From an uncultured Subdoligranulum sp. (GTDB lineage: Bacteria; Bacillota_A; Clostridia; Oscillospirales; Ruminococcaceae): a stretch of 6,893 bases of DNA. Below, piece after piece: positions 1-4,990 of this stretch. Under the pieces are notes generated by a model that ran no database searches, had not been told where the DNA came from, and worked only from the letters and a program-made list of their open reading frames with translations. The translations under genes and the position numbers were made by a program. The stretch is from contig CAAGRN010000040.1 of the NCBI GenBank assembly GCA_900772715.1, positions 1 through 6,893 of the forward strand, read 5' to 3'. Each line of letters starts with the position of its first letter. Position 1 is the first letter of the stretch.

Positions 1-492
1 GTGTTCCGGGCCGCCGCAGCCAACCCCCGCGCGGGCAAAAATTATCTGGCGCGCCCCGGCGACCCCGCCTGCACGCTGGCAGTCGATTTACGCGCAACGC
101 CGGGCGATACCGGTCTTGCCGCTGACCGCACCCTGAACGCCGCCGCGCAAACCGCGCCCGCCCGGTACGAGGTACTTGACGGACTGGCGCTGGACCTGTA
201 TCATAAAGGCAGCGGCCGTCTGGCAGTGCTGGAAGTGGGGGAGCGCCACATCGCGCTGATGTCCGGCAGCATCAAGCTGGACACTCCCGTGCAGGTCGAT
301 GTGCTGTGCGCCGCCGGGGCGATCTCTGACTCGGTACAGGCAGAAACGATCTTGTTCACGGCGGAATCCCCGCCTTGGCTGGGCGACACCGACGCCGCAC
401 AGTTGTATTACGGTTCCGGCACCCCCGCCGTGGTTTTGCGCCCGGGTGCCGCTATGATTTTTGAGGAGGCGGAGCCTTATGCTGTACAGTGA
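1..492 (+). CDS. comEC: C-terminal part of a probable ComEC/Rec2-like DNA uptake protein (5' end outside window)
   Basis: The frame is open from base 1, so the GTG there is probably internal and only the last 163 residues are seen. They contain no membrane segment. Residues 55-125 follow the strand pattern of the C-terminal metallo-beta-lactamase-like domain of ComEC, the inner-membrane channel for single-stranded DNA in transformation. LALDLYHKGSGRLAVLEVG (62-80) resembles the strands before the metal site, ALMSGSI (85-91) lies where the family has LLTGD, and VDVLCAAGAIS (99-109) where it has DVLKVGHHGS. The Asp and the paired His ligands are therefore missing, which suggests an inactive nuclease-like fold. 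The gene overlaps holA by 14 bases, and comEC-holA is a common Firmicutes order, which supports the call. Sequence similarity is weak. A different MBL-derived protein is possible because the channel domain lies outside the window. Confidence 0.5.
   Translation: MFRAAAANPRAGKNYLARPGDPACTLAVDLRATPGDTGLAADRTLNAAAQTAPARYEVLDGLALDLYHKGSGRLAVLEVGERHIALMSGSIKLDTPVQVDVLCAAGAISDSVQAETILFTAESPPWLGDTDAAQLYYGSGTPAVVLRPGAAMIFEEAEPYAVQ
464..469 (+). promoter_or_regulatory. Ribosome binding site of holA
   Basis: A perfect AGGAGG lies 9 bases before the ATG at 479, inside the last codons of the upstream gene. It decides the start. An in-frame TTG at 461 would extend the protein by six residues (MRRRSL), but it overlaps the Shine-Dalgarno sequence and has no ribosome binding site of its own. 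Confidence 0.85.
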
Positions 493-1513
493 AAAAGAGC
501 TGGAGAAAAAGCTGCGCGCTGGCTGCGCCGTATTCTATTTCTACGCTGCCGACGAAGCGCTGGTACACAGCGCCGCGCAAAAGGCGCTGAAATTTTTGCA
601 GCAGGACGACCCTGAGGTCACCGTGCTGGACGGTCCCACCCCCCGCGTGGAGGAGATCGTTCTGGCGGCGGGTACCATCTCGTTTTTCGGCGGTAAGCGC
701 CTTGTGCTGATGCCGATGGTTCGCCCGTCAACCTACTCAGACAAGGATCTGCAGGAGCTTTGCGACACCCTTTCCGACACCGAAAACGCCATTTTTGTGC
801 TGACCAGCGTAGTCGAGGAATCCTACGGCAAGCTGCGCCCCGGCAAGCGGGAGAAAAAACTCATTGCCGCCTGTGAAAAGCTCGGCTACAGCGTGCAGAT
901 CAACAAACCCTCCCGCAATGCCCTGCAAGCGCTGGCACGCCAGTGGGCAGGGGAGTTGGGCACCAGCTTTGCGCCGGGGGCGGAGGCTGCCTTGCTGGAC
1001 CGCTGCGGCGAGGACCAGTTCCTTTTGCGCAACGAGATCGACAAGCTGGCGGCGCTTTCGGGCTATGGTACCATCACCGCGGCGATGGTGCAGCAGCTGG
1101 GTACCGTCACGCTGGATGCCGACACCTTTGATATGGTCAAGCTGGTGGCAGCCGGGCGGCTGGCGGCGGCGCAGCAAAAGCTGCGCACCCTGCTGGCGCT
1201 GCAAAACGATCCGATCCTCATCACCGGTGCGCTCAGCAGCAATTATCTAACGATGTACCGTGTTTCTTTGGCAAAACGCAGCCGCCGCACGCTGGCGGAT
1301 GCCGCCAAGGATTTCGGCTATACCGGCAACTGGAGCTTCCGCCTTTCGGAGGCGGAACGCGCCGCCGCACACTACAAAACCGCCCAGCTGGAACAGTGCC
1401 TGCGGGTGCTGCGCAAGCTGGATATCGACCTGAAAAGCAGCAAGCTGGGCAGCGATCTTTTGCTGCAAAAGGCGCTGTGCGAGCTTGCTTTGACCCGGAG
1501 TATGCCATGCTGA
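479..1513 (+). CDS. holA: DNA polymerase III subunit delta (clamp loader)
   Basis: HolA is the delta subunit of the cytoplasmic clamp loader. It opens the beta sliding clamp and loads it on primed DNA at the replication fork. The 344-residue length fits the family (about 330-350). Visible marks are the N-terminal AAA+-like fold with FYFYAADEALVHSAAQKAL (19-37, in place of the usual YLLYGEE-type start), FFGGKRLVLM (69-78), LLRNEIDKLAAL (182-193) and DADTFDMVKLVAAG (213-226). The C-terminal collar domain ends in LDIDLKSSKLGSDLLLQKAL (314-333). As expected for delta, no Walker A motif is present. The start at 479 is chosen from the AGGAGG at 464-469. The gene overlaps the comEC-like gene by 14 bases and rnmV by 7, so the three are probably transcribed together and translationally coupled. 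Confidence 0.93.
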   Translation: MLYSEKELEKKLRAGCAVFYFYAADEALVHSAAQKALKFLQQDDPEVTVLDGPTPRVEEIVLAAGTISFFGGKRLVLMPMVRPSTYSDKDLQELCDTLSDTENAIFVLTSVVEESYGKLRPGKREKKLIAACEKLGYSVQINKPSRNALQALARQWAGELGTSFAPGAEAALLDRCGEDQFLLRNEIDKLAALSGYGTITAAMVQQLGTVTLDADTFDMVKLVAAGRLAAAQQKLRTLLALQNDPILITGALSSNYLTMYRVSLAKRSRRTLADAAKDFGYTGNWSFRLSEAERAAAHYKTAQLEQCLRVLRKLDIDLKSSKLGSDLLLQKALCELALTRSMPC

Positions 1514-2091
1514 AACTGACCCGCGCCCTTCTGGTGGAGGGCAAATACGACGCCGCCCGGCTGCACAACCTTGTGGACGGCACGGTGCTGACGACCGACG
1601 GCTTCCGCGTTTTTAAGGACGCCGCGCTGCAAAATCTGCTCAAAAAAGTAGCCGCCGCGCAGGGGCTGGTCATCCTGACAGACTCCGACGCCGCGGGGTT
1701 TAAAATCCGCCATTTTGTCACGGGGCTGGTCGGGGCGCAAAACGTCCTGCAAGCCTACGTTCCCGCCGTGCCCGGCAAGGAATCCCGCAAAGCCCAGCCC
1801 GGCAAGGAGGGGCTTTTGGGGGTCGAGGGCGTGGACGACGCCCTGATCTTGCAGGGGCTGCAAACCGCCTTGGCAGGCGCTGCCGACACCGCCGCCTGCC
1901 GGCGCAGCATCACCTACACCGATTTGTATGAGTGGGGCATTTCCGGCACCGCCAACAGCGCCGACAACCGCCGCAAGCTGCTGCACCGCTTAGGGTTACC
2001 CCCGCGTCTAAGCAAAAAAGAACTGCTGGACGTTTTAAATATCCTCTACACCTACGAAAGTCTGGATGCCGAGATTCGGCAATCAAAATAA
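1507..2091 (+). CDS. rnmV: Ribonuclease M5 (5S rRNA maturation, Toprim domain)
   Basis: RNase M5 trims precursor 5S rRNA on both strands near the mature ends, with ribosomal protein L18 as partner in Bacillus. This 194-residue protein (usual 180-190) has an N-terminal Toprim domain: VEGKYDAARL (10-19) carries the catalytic Glu11, and ILTDSDAAGFKIR (56-68) carries the metal-binding Asp59 and Asp61. KEGLLGVEGVDD (100-111) is the linker region. The C-terminal RNase M5 domain (DUF4093 type) is clear from ITYTDLYEWGISGTANSADN (135-154) and the RRKLLHRLGL and LSKKELLDVLNIL stretches after it. This domain separates it from primases, RecR and other Toprim proteins. The ATG at 1507 overlaps the end of holA by 7 bases, and GGAG at 1497-1500 sits 6 bases before it. 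In Bacillus rnmV lies beside ksgA, so the holA neighbour differs. The last 30 codons contain three TTA and one CTA codon, unusual for this CTG-rich DNA. Confidence 0.9.
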   Translation: MLKLTRALLVEGKYDAARLHNLVDGTVLTTDGFRVFKDAALQNLLKKVAAAQGLVILTDSDAAGFKIRHFVTGLVGAQNVLQAYVPAVPGKESRKAQPGKEGLLGVEGVDDALILQGLQTALAGAADTAACRRSITYTDLYEWGISGTANSADNRRKLLHRLGLPPRLSKKELLDVLNILYTYESLDAEIRQSK

Positions 2092-2113
2092 AAAAGATGC
2101 AGCGGGACGATTG

Positions 2114-2132
2114 CAAACTTCCGGCAGGTTTG
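2114..2132 (+). other. Small hairpin after rnmV
   Basis: CAAACTT (2114-2120) and AGGTTTG (2126-2132) form a 7-bp stem with one G-T pair and a 5-base loop. There is no T-run after it, so it is not a good intrinsic terminator. It touches the left edge of the REP-like element and could be a transcript 3' end stabiliser or chance. Confidence 0.3.
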
Positions 2133-2155
2133 TAGGGAACGGTCTTGACCGTTCC
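2132..2155 (+). repeat. REP-like unit, left copy
   Basis: GTAG at 2132-2135 is followed at once by the hairpin GGAACGGTC / GACCGTTCC (2136-2144 and 2147-2155) with loop TT. The stem is nine perfect pairs. It differs from the right copy by two swapped base pairs (stem pairs 4 and 5). Confidence 0.65.
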
Positions 2156-2193
2156 GAGCAATCCAACCGATAGAACGATATATCGGGAAATAG

Positions 2194-2209
2194 CGCGCCA
2201 TTCGGCGCG
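2194..2209. other. Internal hairpin of the REP-like element
   Basis: CGCGCC (2194-2199) pairs with GGCGCG (2204-2209) around the loop ATTC. It lies at the centre of the spacer between the two REP-like units. Nearby are CCGATA/TATCGG (2167-2172 and 2181-2186) and a perfect 12-bp palindrome GCTGCGCGCAGC (2219-2230), so nearly the whole element can fold. Confidence 0.45.
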
Positions 2210-2239
2210 ATTTTATGCGCTGCGCGCAGCCAGCGGTGC

Positions 2240-2263
2240 GGATGGGTCAAGACCCATCCCTAC
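2240..2263 (-). repeat. REP-like unit, right copy
   Basis: Read on the minus strand this is GTAG (complement of CTAC, 2260-2263) followed by the hairpin GGATGGGTC / GACCCATCC with loop TT. All nine stem pairs are intact, and the orientation is opposite to the left copy. Confidence 0.65.
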
Positions 2264-2296
2264 ATTACTGCCCGTAAAAGGGTTTTGACAAACAGA

Positions 2297-2324
2297 AGGG
2301 ACTGTGCATTTTTGCACAGTCCCT
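2297..2324. terminator. Bidirectional intrinsic terminator between rnmV and the pseudouridine synthase gene
   Basis: AGGGACTGTGCA (2297-2308) and TGCACAGTCCCT (2313-2324) form a perfect 12-bp stem with a TTTT loop. The flanking genes converge on it: rnmV from the left and the minus-strand gene, whose stop codon is at 2335-2337. On the plus strand it is followed by the T-rich CTTGCTTTGTTTATTTT. On the minus strand the tail is weaker (TCTGTTTGTC), so termination should be best in the plus direction. Confidence 0.75.
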
Positions 2325-2334
2325 CTTGCTTTGT

Positions 2335-3246
2335 TTATTTTAATGTCCCATCCTCGACCTGCTTGCAGTACCACGGCTTGTCGGCGTGGAATACCCGCCC
2401 TGCCAGATGCGCAAAACGCTCGTCCGTGATCGTATCGGGGAAGCGCAGCTCCCACGCGCAGAGCGCCTGATACTTGAACCGCAGCTCCCGGTTAGCGGCG
2501 TTGTTGCCGTACTTGCTGTCGCCCAGAATCGGGCAGCCGATGTGCGCCAGATGCGCGCGGATCTGGTGGGTGCGCCCGGTGACCAGCTCAACCTTCAATT
2601 CCGCCAGCCGCCCGCTGACCGCCAGCGTTTCGTACCCGGTAATGACCTCCTTCGCGCCGCCTGCCGTGCCGTCGGTAATATAGACGATGCCGCGCTCGGC
2701 ATCCTTCAAAAGGTAATCCCGCAGCAGCGCCGCCGGGGGATTAGGGCGCCCAAAGGTGACGCACAGGTAGTGCTTGGTAATGCTGCGTGCCTTGATCTGC
2801 GCGATCAAAAAGGACTCTGCCGCGTTATTTTTGGCAAGCAGGATCAGCCCGCTGGTGCCGGTGTCCAGCCGGTGGCACAAAACCGCACGCTCGCCCTTGC
2901 CCGCCGCTTTCAGTTTTTCCTGCACGCGCTTGAGCAGCGTGTCATTGTCGGCGCCGTCCACCGCGATGCCCGCCGGCTTGGAGGCAATGATGATGTCCTC
3001 GTCCTCATAGACAAAGACCGCCGGGGGCAGCCCGCGCTGCTGTTCCAGCTGGTCATCGGTCAAAAACAGCTTGATGACATCGCCGTTTTGCACCCGCGTG
3101 GAAAGCGGCTGCTTTTTGCCGTTGAGCTTGATTTTGTTTTCGCGCAGGGCTTTGTTCAGCCGCCCTGTCCCCAAGGCAGGGTAGAGGTCCATCAGATATT
3201 TGTCCATCCGCACGGGCAGAAGGCATTTTACACGCAGTTCTTTCAT
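2335..3246 (-). CDS. RluA-family pseudouridine synthase with S4 domain
   Basis: This enzyme converts specific uridines in RNA, most likely 23S rRNA, to pseudouridine in the cytoplasm. The 303 residues match RluC/RluD-type enzymes. An N-terminal S4 RNA-binding domain spans about 13-60 (VRMDKYLMDLYPALG and LNGKKQPLSTRVQNGDVIKL). The catalytic domain starts near 78 with VYEDEDIIIASKPAGIAV (79-96). HRLDTGTSGL (125-134) carries the catalytic Asp128, and GRTHQIRAHLAHIGCPILGD (224-243) is the second family signature. The ATG at 3246 is preceded by GAGGG 7 bases upstream on the minus strand. The longer frame back to 3327 runs through the promoter and lacks a ribosome binding site. It is a single-gene unit, convergent with rnmV and divergent from the tRNA. 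Which uridine it modifies (RluB/C/D-like or a Firmicutes-specific paralogue) cannot be told from sequence alone. Confidence 0.93.
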   Translation of the reverse strand: MKELRVKCLLPVRMDKYLMDLYPALGTGRLNKALRENKIKLNGKKQPLSTRVQNGDVIKLFLTDDQLEQQRGLPPAVFVYEDEDIIIASKPAGIAVDGADNDTLLKRVQEKLKAAGKGERAVLCHRLDTGTSGLILLAKNNAAESFLIAQIKARSITKHYLCVTFGRPNPPAALLRDYLLKDAERGIVYITDGTAGGAKEVITGYETLAVSGRLAELKVELVTGRTHQIRAHLAHIGCPILGDSKYGNNAANRELRFKYQALCAWELRFPDTITDERFAHLAGRVFHADKPWYCKQVEDGTLK

Positions 3247-3280
3247 CACAGCACCCTCAAAAGATTGATTTTCTGCGTAT

Positions 3281-3309
3281 ATTTTACCACAAACCGCGCG
3301 GTTTCGCAA
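3281..3309 (-). promoter_or_regulatory. Sigma-A promoter of the pseudouridine synthase gene
   Basis: On the minus strand TTGCGA (3309-3304, 4 of 6 matches to TTGACA), a 17-base spacer and TAAAAT (3286-3281, 5 of 6) lie upstream of the ATG at 3246. The expected start of transcription is near 3274, giving a leader of about 28 bases. Its -35 box is only 11 bases from the -35 box of the oppositely oriented tRNA promoter. Confidence 0.65.
3291..3304. promoter_or_regulatory. 14-bp perfect palindrome in the promoter spacer (candidate operator)
   Basis: AAACCGCGCGGTTT is a perfect 14-bp palindrome. It fills the space between the -35 and -10 boxes of the minus-strand promoter, touching one base of the -35 hexamer. 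A dimeric regulator bound here would block RNA polymerase at that promoter. No regulator gene is in the window, so the role is inference. Confidence 0.4.
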
Positions 3310-3320
3310 CGTGTTTGCCA

Positions 3321-3349
3321 TTGACAATTTGCGGCGGTTGCGCTACAAT
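3321..3349 (+). promoter_or_regulatory. Near-consensus promoter of the tRNA-Leu gene
   Basis: A perfect TTGACA (3321-3326), a 17-base spacer and TACAAT (3344-3349) make a near-consensus sigma-A promoter. Transcription should start near 3355-3357, just before the mature tRNA 5' end at 3361, so the 5' leader to be removed by RNase P is very short. Confidence 0.88.
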
Positions 3350-3360
3350 ATATCTGTTAT

Positions 3361-3444
3361 GCCGCCGTGGCGGAACTGGCAGACGCAAGGGACTTAAAAT
3401 CCCTCGGTGGAGACATCGTACCGGTTCGATCCCGGTCGGCGGCA
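3361..3444 (+). tRNA. trnL-UAA: tRNA-Leu (anticodon UAA)
   Basis: The 84-base RNA folds as a class II tRNA. The acceptor stem GCCGCCG pairs with CGGCGGC, with A73 as discriminator. The D-arm region is TGGCGGAACTGGCAGACGCA. The anticodon stem AGGGA/TCCCT carries the loop CTTAAAA with anticodon TAA, and a long variable arm starts CGGTGGAGACATCG. The T-arm is ACCGG/CCGGT with loop TTCGATC. The long variable arm, the A73 and the anticodon all say leucine, reading UUA (and UUG by wobble). The CCA end is not encoded (bases 3445-3447 are TAC), so a CCA-adding enzyme is required. The gene stands alone between its own promoter and terminator. No integrase or duplicated tRNA 3' end is present, so the site looks empty. 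Confidence 0.96.
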
Positions 3445-3450
3445 TACAGC

Positions 3451-3482
3451 CCGCTCTTTCCTTTGGGAAAGGGCGGTTTTTT
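3451..3482 (+). terminator. Intrinsic terminator of tRNA-Leu
   Basis: CCGCTCTTTCC (3451-3461) pairs with GGAAAGGGCGG (3466-3476), 11 pairs including one G-T, around the loop TTTG. Six Ts follow at 3477-3482. It begins seven bases after the mature tRNA 3' end and ends the short transcript. Confidence 0.93.
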
Positions 3483-3514
3483 GTGTTTCCTTGGCAAAAT
3501 ATGGCAAAAAGCGC

Positions 3515-3543
3515 TTGTTTATTTTCCGCATATCGTATATAAT
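3515..3543 (+). promoter_or_regulatory. Sigma-A promoter of the aminotransferase gene
   Basis: TTGTTT (3515-3520, 3 of 6), a 17-base spacer and a perfect TATAAT (3538-3543) lie just after the tRNA terminator. The expected start near 3550 gives a leader of about 66 bases. The leader contains a small stem TGCGTC/GACGCA (3562-3567 and 3579-3584) and ends in the ribosome binding site AGGGGG at 3602-3607. Confidence 0.7.
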
Positions 3544-3616
3544 GTAGTGTATGCCTTTGTGTGCGTCTAAATAGAGGGGACGCATAACGGCAAAAACAAA
3601 CAGGGGGAAATGGAAA

Positions 3617-4897
3617 ATGGCTGACTATTTTGCAATGAATGTCGATGAGCTTACCGCCGAAAAGACCGCGCTGGAATCTGCGTACAAAAAGTACCAGGCA
3701 ATGGGTCTTAACCTGAATATGGCGCGTGGCAAGCCCGGTCCTCACCAGATGGATCTGGCAATGGACCTTTTAAAGATGGACGATTACACCACCGATGAAG
3801 GCACCGATGCGCGCAACTACGGCAATCTGGAAGGTCTGTACGAGGCCCGCAAGCTGTTTGCCGACGTGATGGGCGTGACCGCCAACGAAATTTTTGTGGG
3901 CGGCAACTCCAGCCTGCAGCTGATGTACAACCTTGTGACCATCGGCTATATCTTCGGTTTTCAGGATTCGCCCTGCCCGTGGTCGCAGGTCGAAAAGCGC
4001 AAGTTCCTTTGCCCGGTACCCGGCTATGACCGCCACTTTGCCATCACCGAGGATCTCGGCTTTGAGATGATCAACATCCCCATGTCCGAGTCCGGTCCCG
4101 ATATGGATAGGATCGAAAAGCTCGTGGCCGAGGACGATACCATCAAGGGCATCTGGTGCGTGCCGCAGTATTCCAACCCCGACGGCTACACCTACAGCGA
4201 CGAAACTATCCGCCGCTTTGCCGCCATGAAAACCGCCGCGCCCGACTTCAAGATTTTCTGGGACGAGGCTTACATTGTCCACCACCTGACCGAGCAGATC
4301 ATCGAAACGCCCGTGCTGCTGAACGAAGCCAAAAAGTACGGCACCGAGGATCGCGTGTTTATGTTCACCTCCACCAGCAAGATCACCTTCCCGGGTGCGG
4401 GTGTGTCCGCGATCGCCTGCAGCGAAAATTCCATGAAATACATCTGCCGCCGCTTCTCGACGATGATCATCAGCTACGACAAGATGAACCAGCTGCGCCA
4501 CGTCCGCTTTTTGAAGGACAAGCAGGGCGTGCTGGCGCATATGGCCAAGCATCGCCGCCGTCTGGTGCCCTGCTTTGACGCCGTCAAGACTGCGTTTGCT
4601 ACCGAGCTGACCCCCTGCGGCGACATCGCCCACTGGACCAACCCCAAGGGCGGTTACTTTATCAGCCTGTATGTGCTGCCCGGCTGCGCCAAGCGCGTTG
4701 CCGCCCTGTGCAAGGAATGCGGTCTGACCCTGACCGGCGCAGGCTCCGCCTACCCCTACCACAAGGACCCGGAGGATTCCCACCTGCGCATTGCGCCCAC
4801 CTATCCGAGTCTGGATGAGGTCGAAACCGCCTCGGCGCTGCTGTGTGTCTGCGTGCGTCTGGCGGTTGTGGAAAAGCTGCTGGCAGACAAGCAGTGA
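3617..4897 (+). CDS. Class Ic aspartate aminotransferase (PLP-dependent)
   Basis: This cytoplasmic PLP enzyme should transfer the amino group of aspartate to 2-oxoglutarate, giving oxaloacetate and glutamate. The 426 residues match the subgroup Ic aspartate aminotransferases known from Corynebacterium (Pfam Asp_aminotransf type, about 420-430 residues). The subgroup mark NLNMARGKPGP (32-42) is near the N terminus. RNYGNLEGL (66-74), SNPDGYTYSDE (186-196, with Asn187) and FWDEAYIV (214-221, with Asp216 and Tyr219) place the cofactor ring. STSKITFPGAGVSA (252-265) carries the Schiff-base Lys255, and SHLRIAPTYP (388-397) gives the substrate-carboxylate-binding Arg391. AGGGGG lies 9 bases before the ATG. 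The gene has its own promoter after the tRNA terminator. Substrate preference among aspartate and related acids is inferred from the family; a MocR-type regulator is ruled out because there is no DNA-binding domain. Confidence 0.9.
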   Translation: MADYFAMNVDELTAEKTALESAYKKYQAMGLNLNMARGKPGPHQMDLAMDLLKMDDYTTDEGTDARNYGNLEGLYEARKLFADVMGVTANEIFVGGNSSLQLMYNLVTIGYIFGFQDSPCPWSQVEKRKFLCPVPGYDRHFAITEDLGFEMINIPMSESGPDMDRIEKLVAEDDTIKGIWCVPQYSNPDGYTYSDETIRRFAAMKTAAPDFKIFWDEAYIVHHLTEQIIETPVLLNEAKKYGTEDRVFMFTSTSKITFPGAGVSAIACSENSMKYICRRFSTMIISYDKMNQLRHVRFLKDKQGVLAHMAKHRRRLVPCFDAVKTAFATELTPCGDIAHWTNPKGGYFISLYVLPGCAKRVAALCKECGLTLTGAGSAYPYHKDPEDSHLRIAPTYPSLDEVETASALLCVCVRLAVVEKLLADKQ

Positions 4898-4910
4898 CTC
4901 CTTGCTTTAA

Positions 4911-4940
4911 GCAGCACCGCAGTTCTTGCTGCGGCGTTGC
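4911..4940 (+). other. Hairpin after the aminotransferase gene
   Basis: CCGCAG/CTGCGG (4917-4922 and 4929-4934, loop TTCTTG) extends after one A-C mismatch to GCAGC/GTTGC (4911-4915 and 4936-4940), giving 11 pairs. It starts 13 bases after the stop codon. No T-run follows, since the next bases are CTATAATATAAT, so it looks like a 3'-end stabiliser or a pause site more than a full terminator. Confidence 0.5.
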
Positions 4941-4941
4941 C

Positions 4942-4952
4942 TATAATATAAT
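4942..4952 (+). promoter_or_regulatory. Tandem TATAAT boxes, candidate secDF promoter
   Basis: Two overlapping perfect -10 hexamers, TATAAT at 4942-4947 and 4947-4952, lie 39-49 bases before the secDF start in GC-rich surroundings. No good -35 box is present. The best option is TTGCTG at 4926-4931 with a short 15-base spacer for the second -10, and it sits inside the upstream hairpin. Predicted starts are near 4954 or 4959, the second one inside the next hairpin. Confidence 0.45.
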
Positions 4953-4955
4953 CCC

Positions 4956-4980
4956 GCCCGCAGGCGCGGGCAAGTTTTTT
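4956..4980 (+). terminator. Intrinsic terminator directly before the secDF ribosome binding site
   Basis: GCCCGC (4956-4961) and GCGGGC (4966-4971) form a GC-only stem with loop AGGC. After CAAG-type bases a run of six Ts follows at 4975-4980. The secDF Shine-Dalgarno GGAGG begins at the very next base, 4981. The structure should stop read-through from the aminotransferase gene. The three bases between stem and T-run (AAG) make it somewhat weaker than the tRNA terminator. Confidence 0.7.
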
Positions 4981-4990
4981 GGAGGTTTCT

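Larger units (their letters stand above)
2131..2264. repeat. BIME-like element: two REP-like units in inverted orientation
   Basis: This 134-bp non-coding element is bounded by TGTAGGG (2131-2137) and its complement CCCTACA (2258-2264). The terminal 25 bases at each end match at 21 of 25 positions as inverted repeats. Each end is itself GTAG directly followed by a 9-bp-stem hairpin with a 2-base loop. This is the layout of REP sequences moved by RAYT (IS200/IS605-related) transposases, and two inverted REPs with a spacer form a BIME. The four mismatches between the ends are two compensatory base-pair swaps, so both hairpins stay perfect. The 84-base middle has further palindromes. The flanks share only TT on both sides, so no target-site duplication can be claimed. 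No transposase is in the window, so any element mobility would be in trans. A short palindromic MITE is the alternative reading. Confidence 0.7.

Noticed and set aside
2285..2290. TTGACA before the terminator, possible -35 box
   Set aside because: At 16-18 bases downstream there is only the terminator loop (ATTTTT-like) and no -10 box, and no gene follows on the plus strand.
2386..3324. Plus-strand open frame of 312 codons opposite the pseudouridine synthase gene
   Set aside because: The minus strand carries full S4 and RluA signatures. The plus-strand product has no recognisable motif and runs into the promoter region.
3361..3450. tRNA-Leu as an integration site of a mobile island
   Set aside because: No integrase, no repeated tRNA 3' end and no foreign genes follow; the next gene is an ordinary aminotransferase with its own promoter.
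3367..3570. Small plus-strand open frames through the tRNA and its terminator
   Set aside because: They read across the tRNA-Leu gene and a T-rich terminator, with no ribosome binding site. The RNA gene explains the sequence.
3550..3616. Riboswitch or attenuator in the aminotransferase leader
   Set aside because: The leader is only about 66 bases with one 6-bp stem and an 11-base loop. No known riboswitch core or terminator/antiterminator pair is visible.
3770..4783. Minus-strand open frame of 337 codons across the aminotransferase gene
   Set aside because: It is a shadow of the aminotransferase, Gly/His/Val-rich, without motifs or a start signal.
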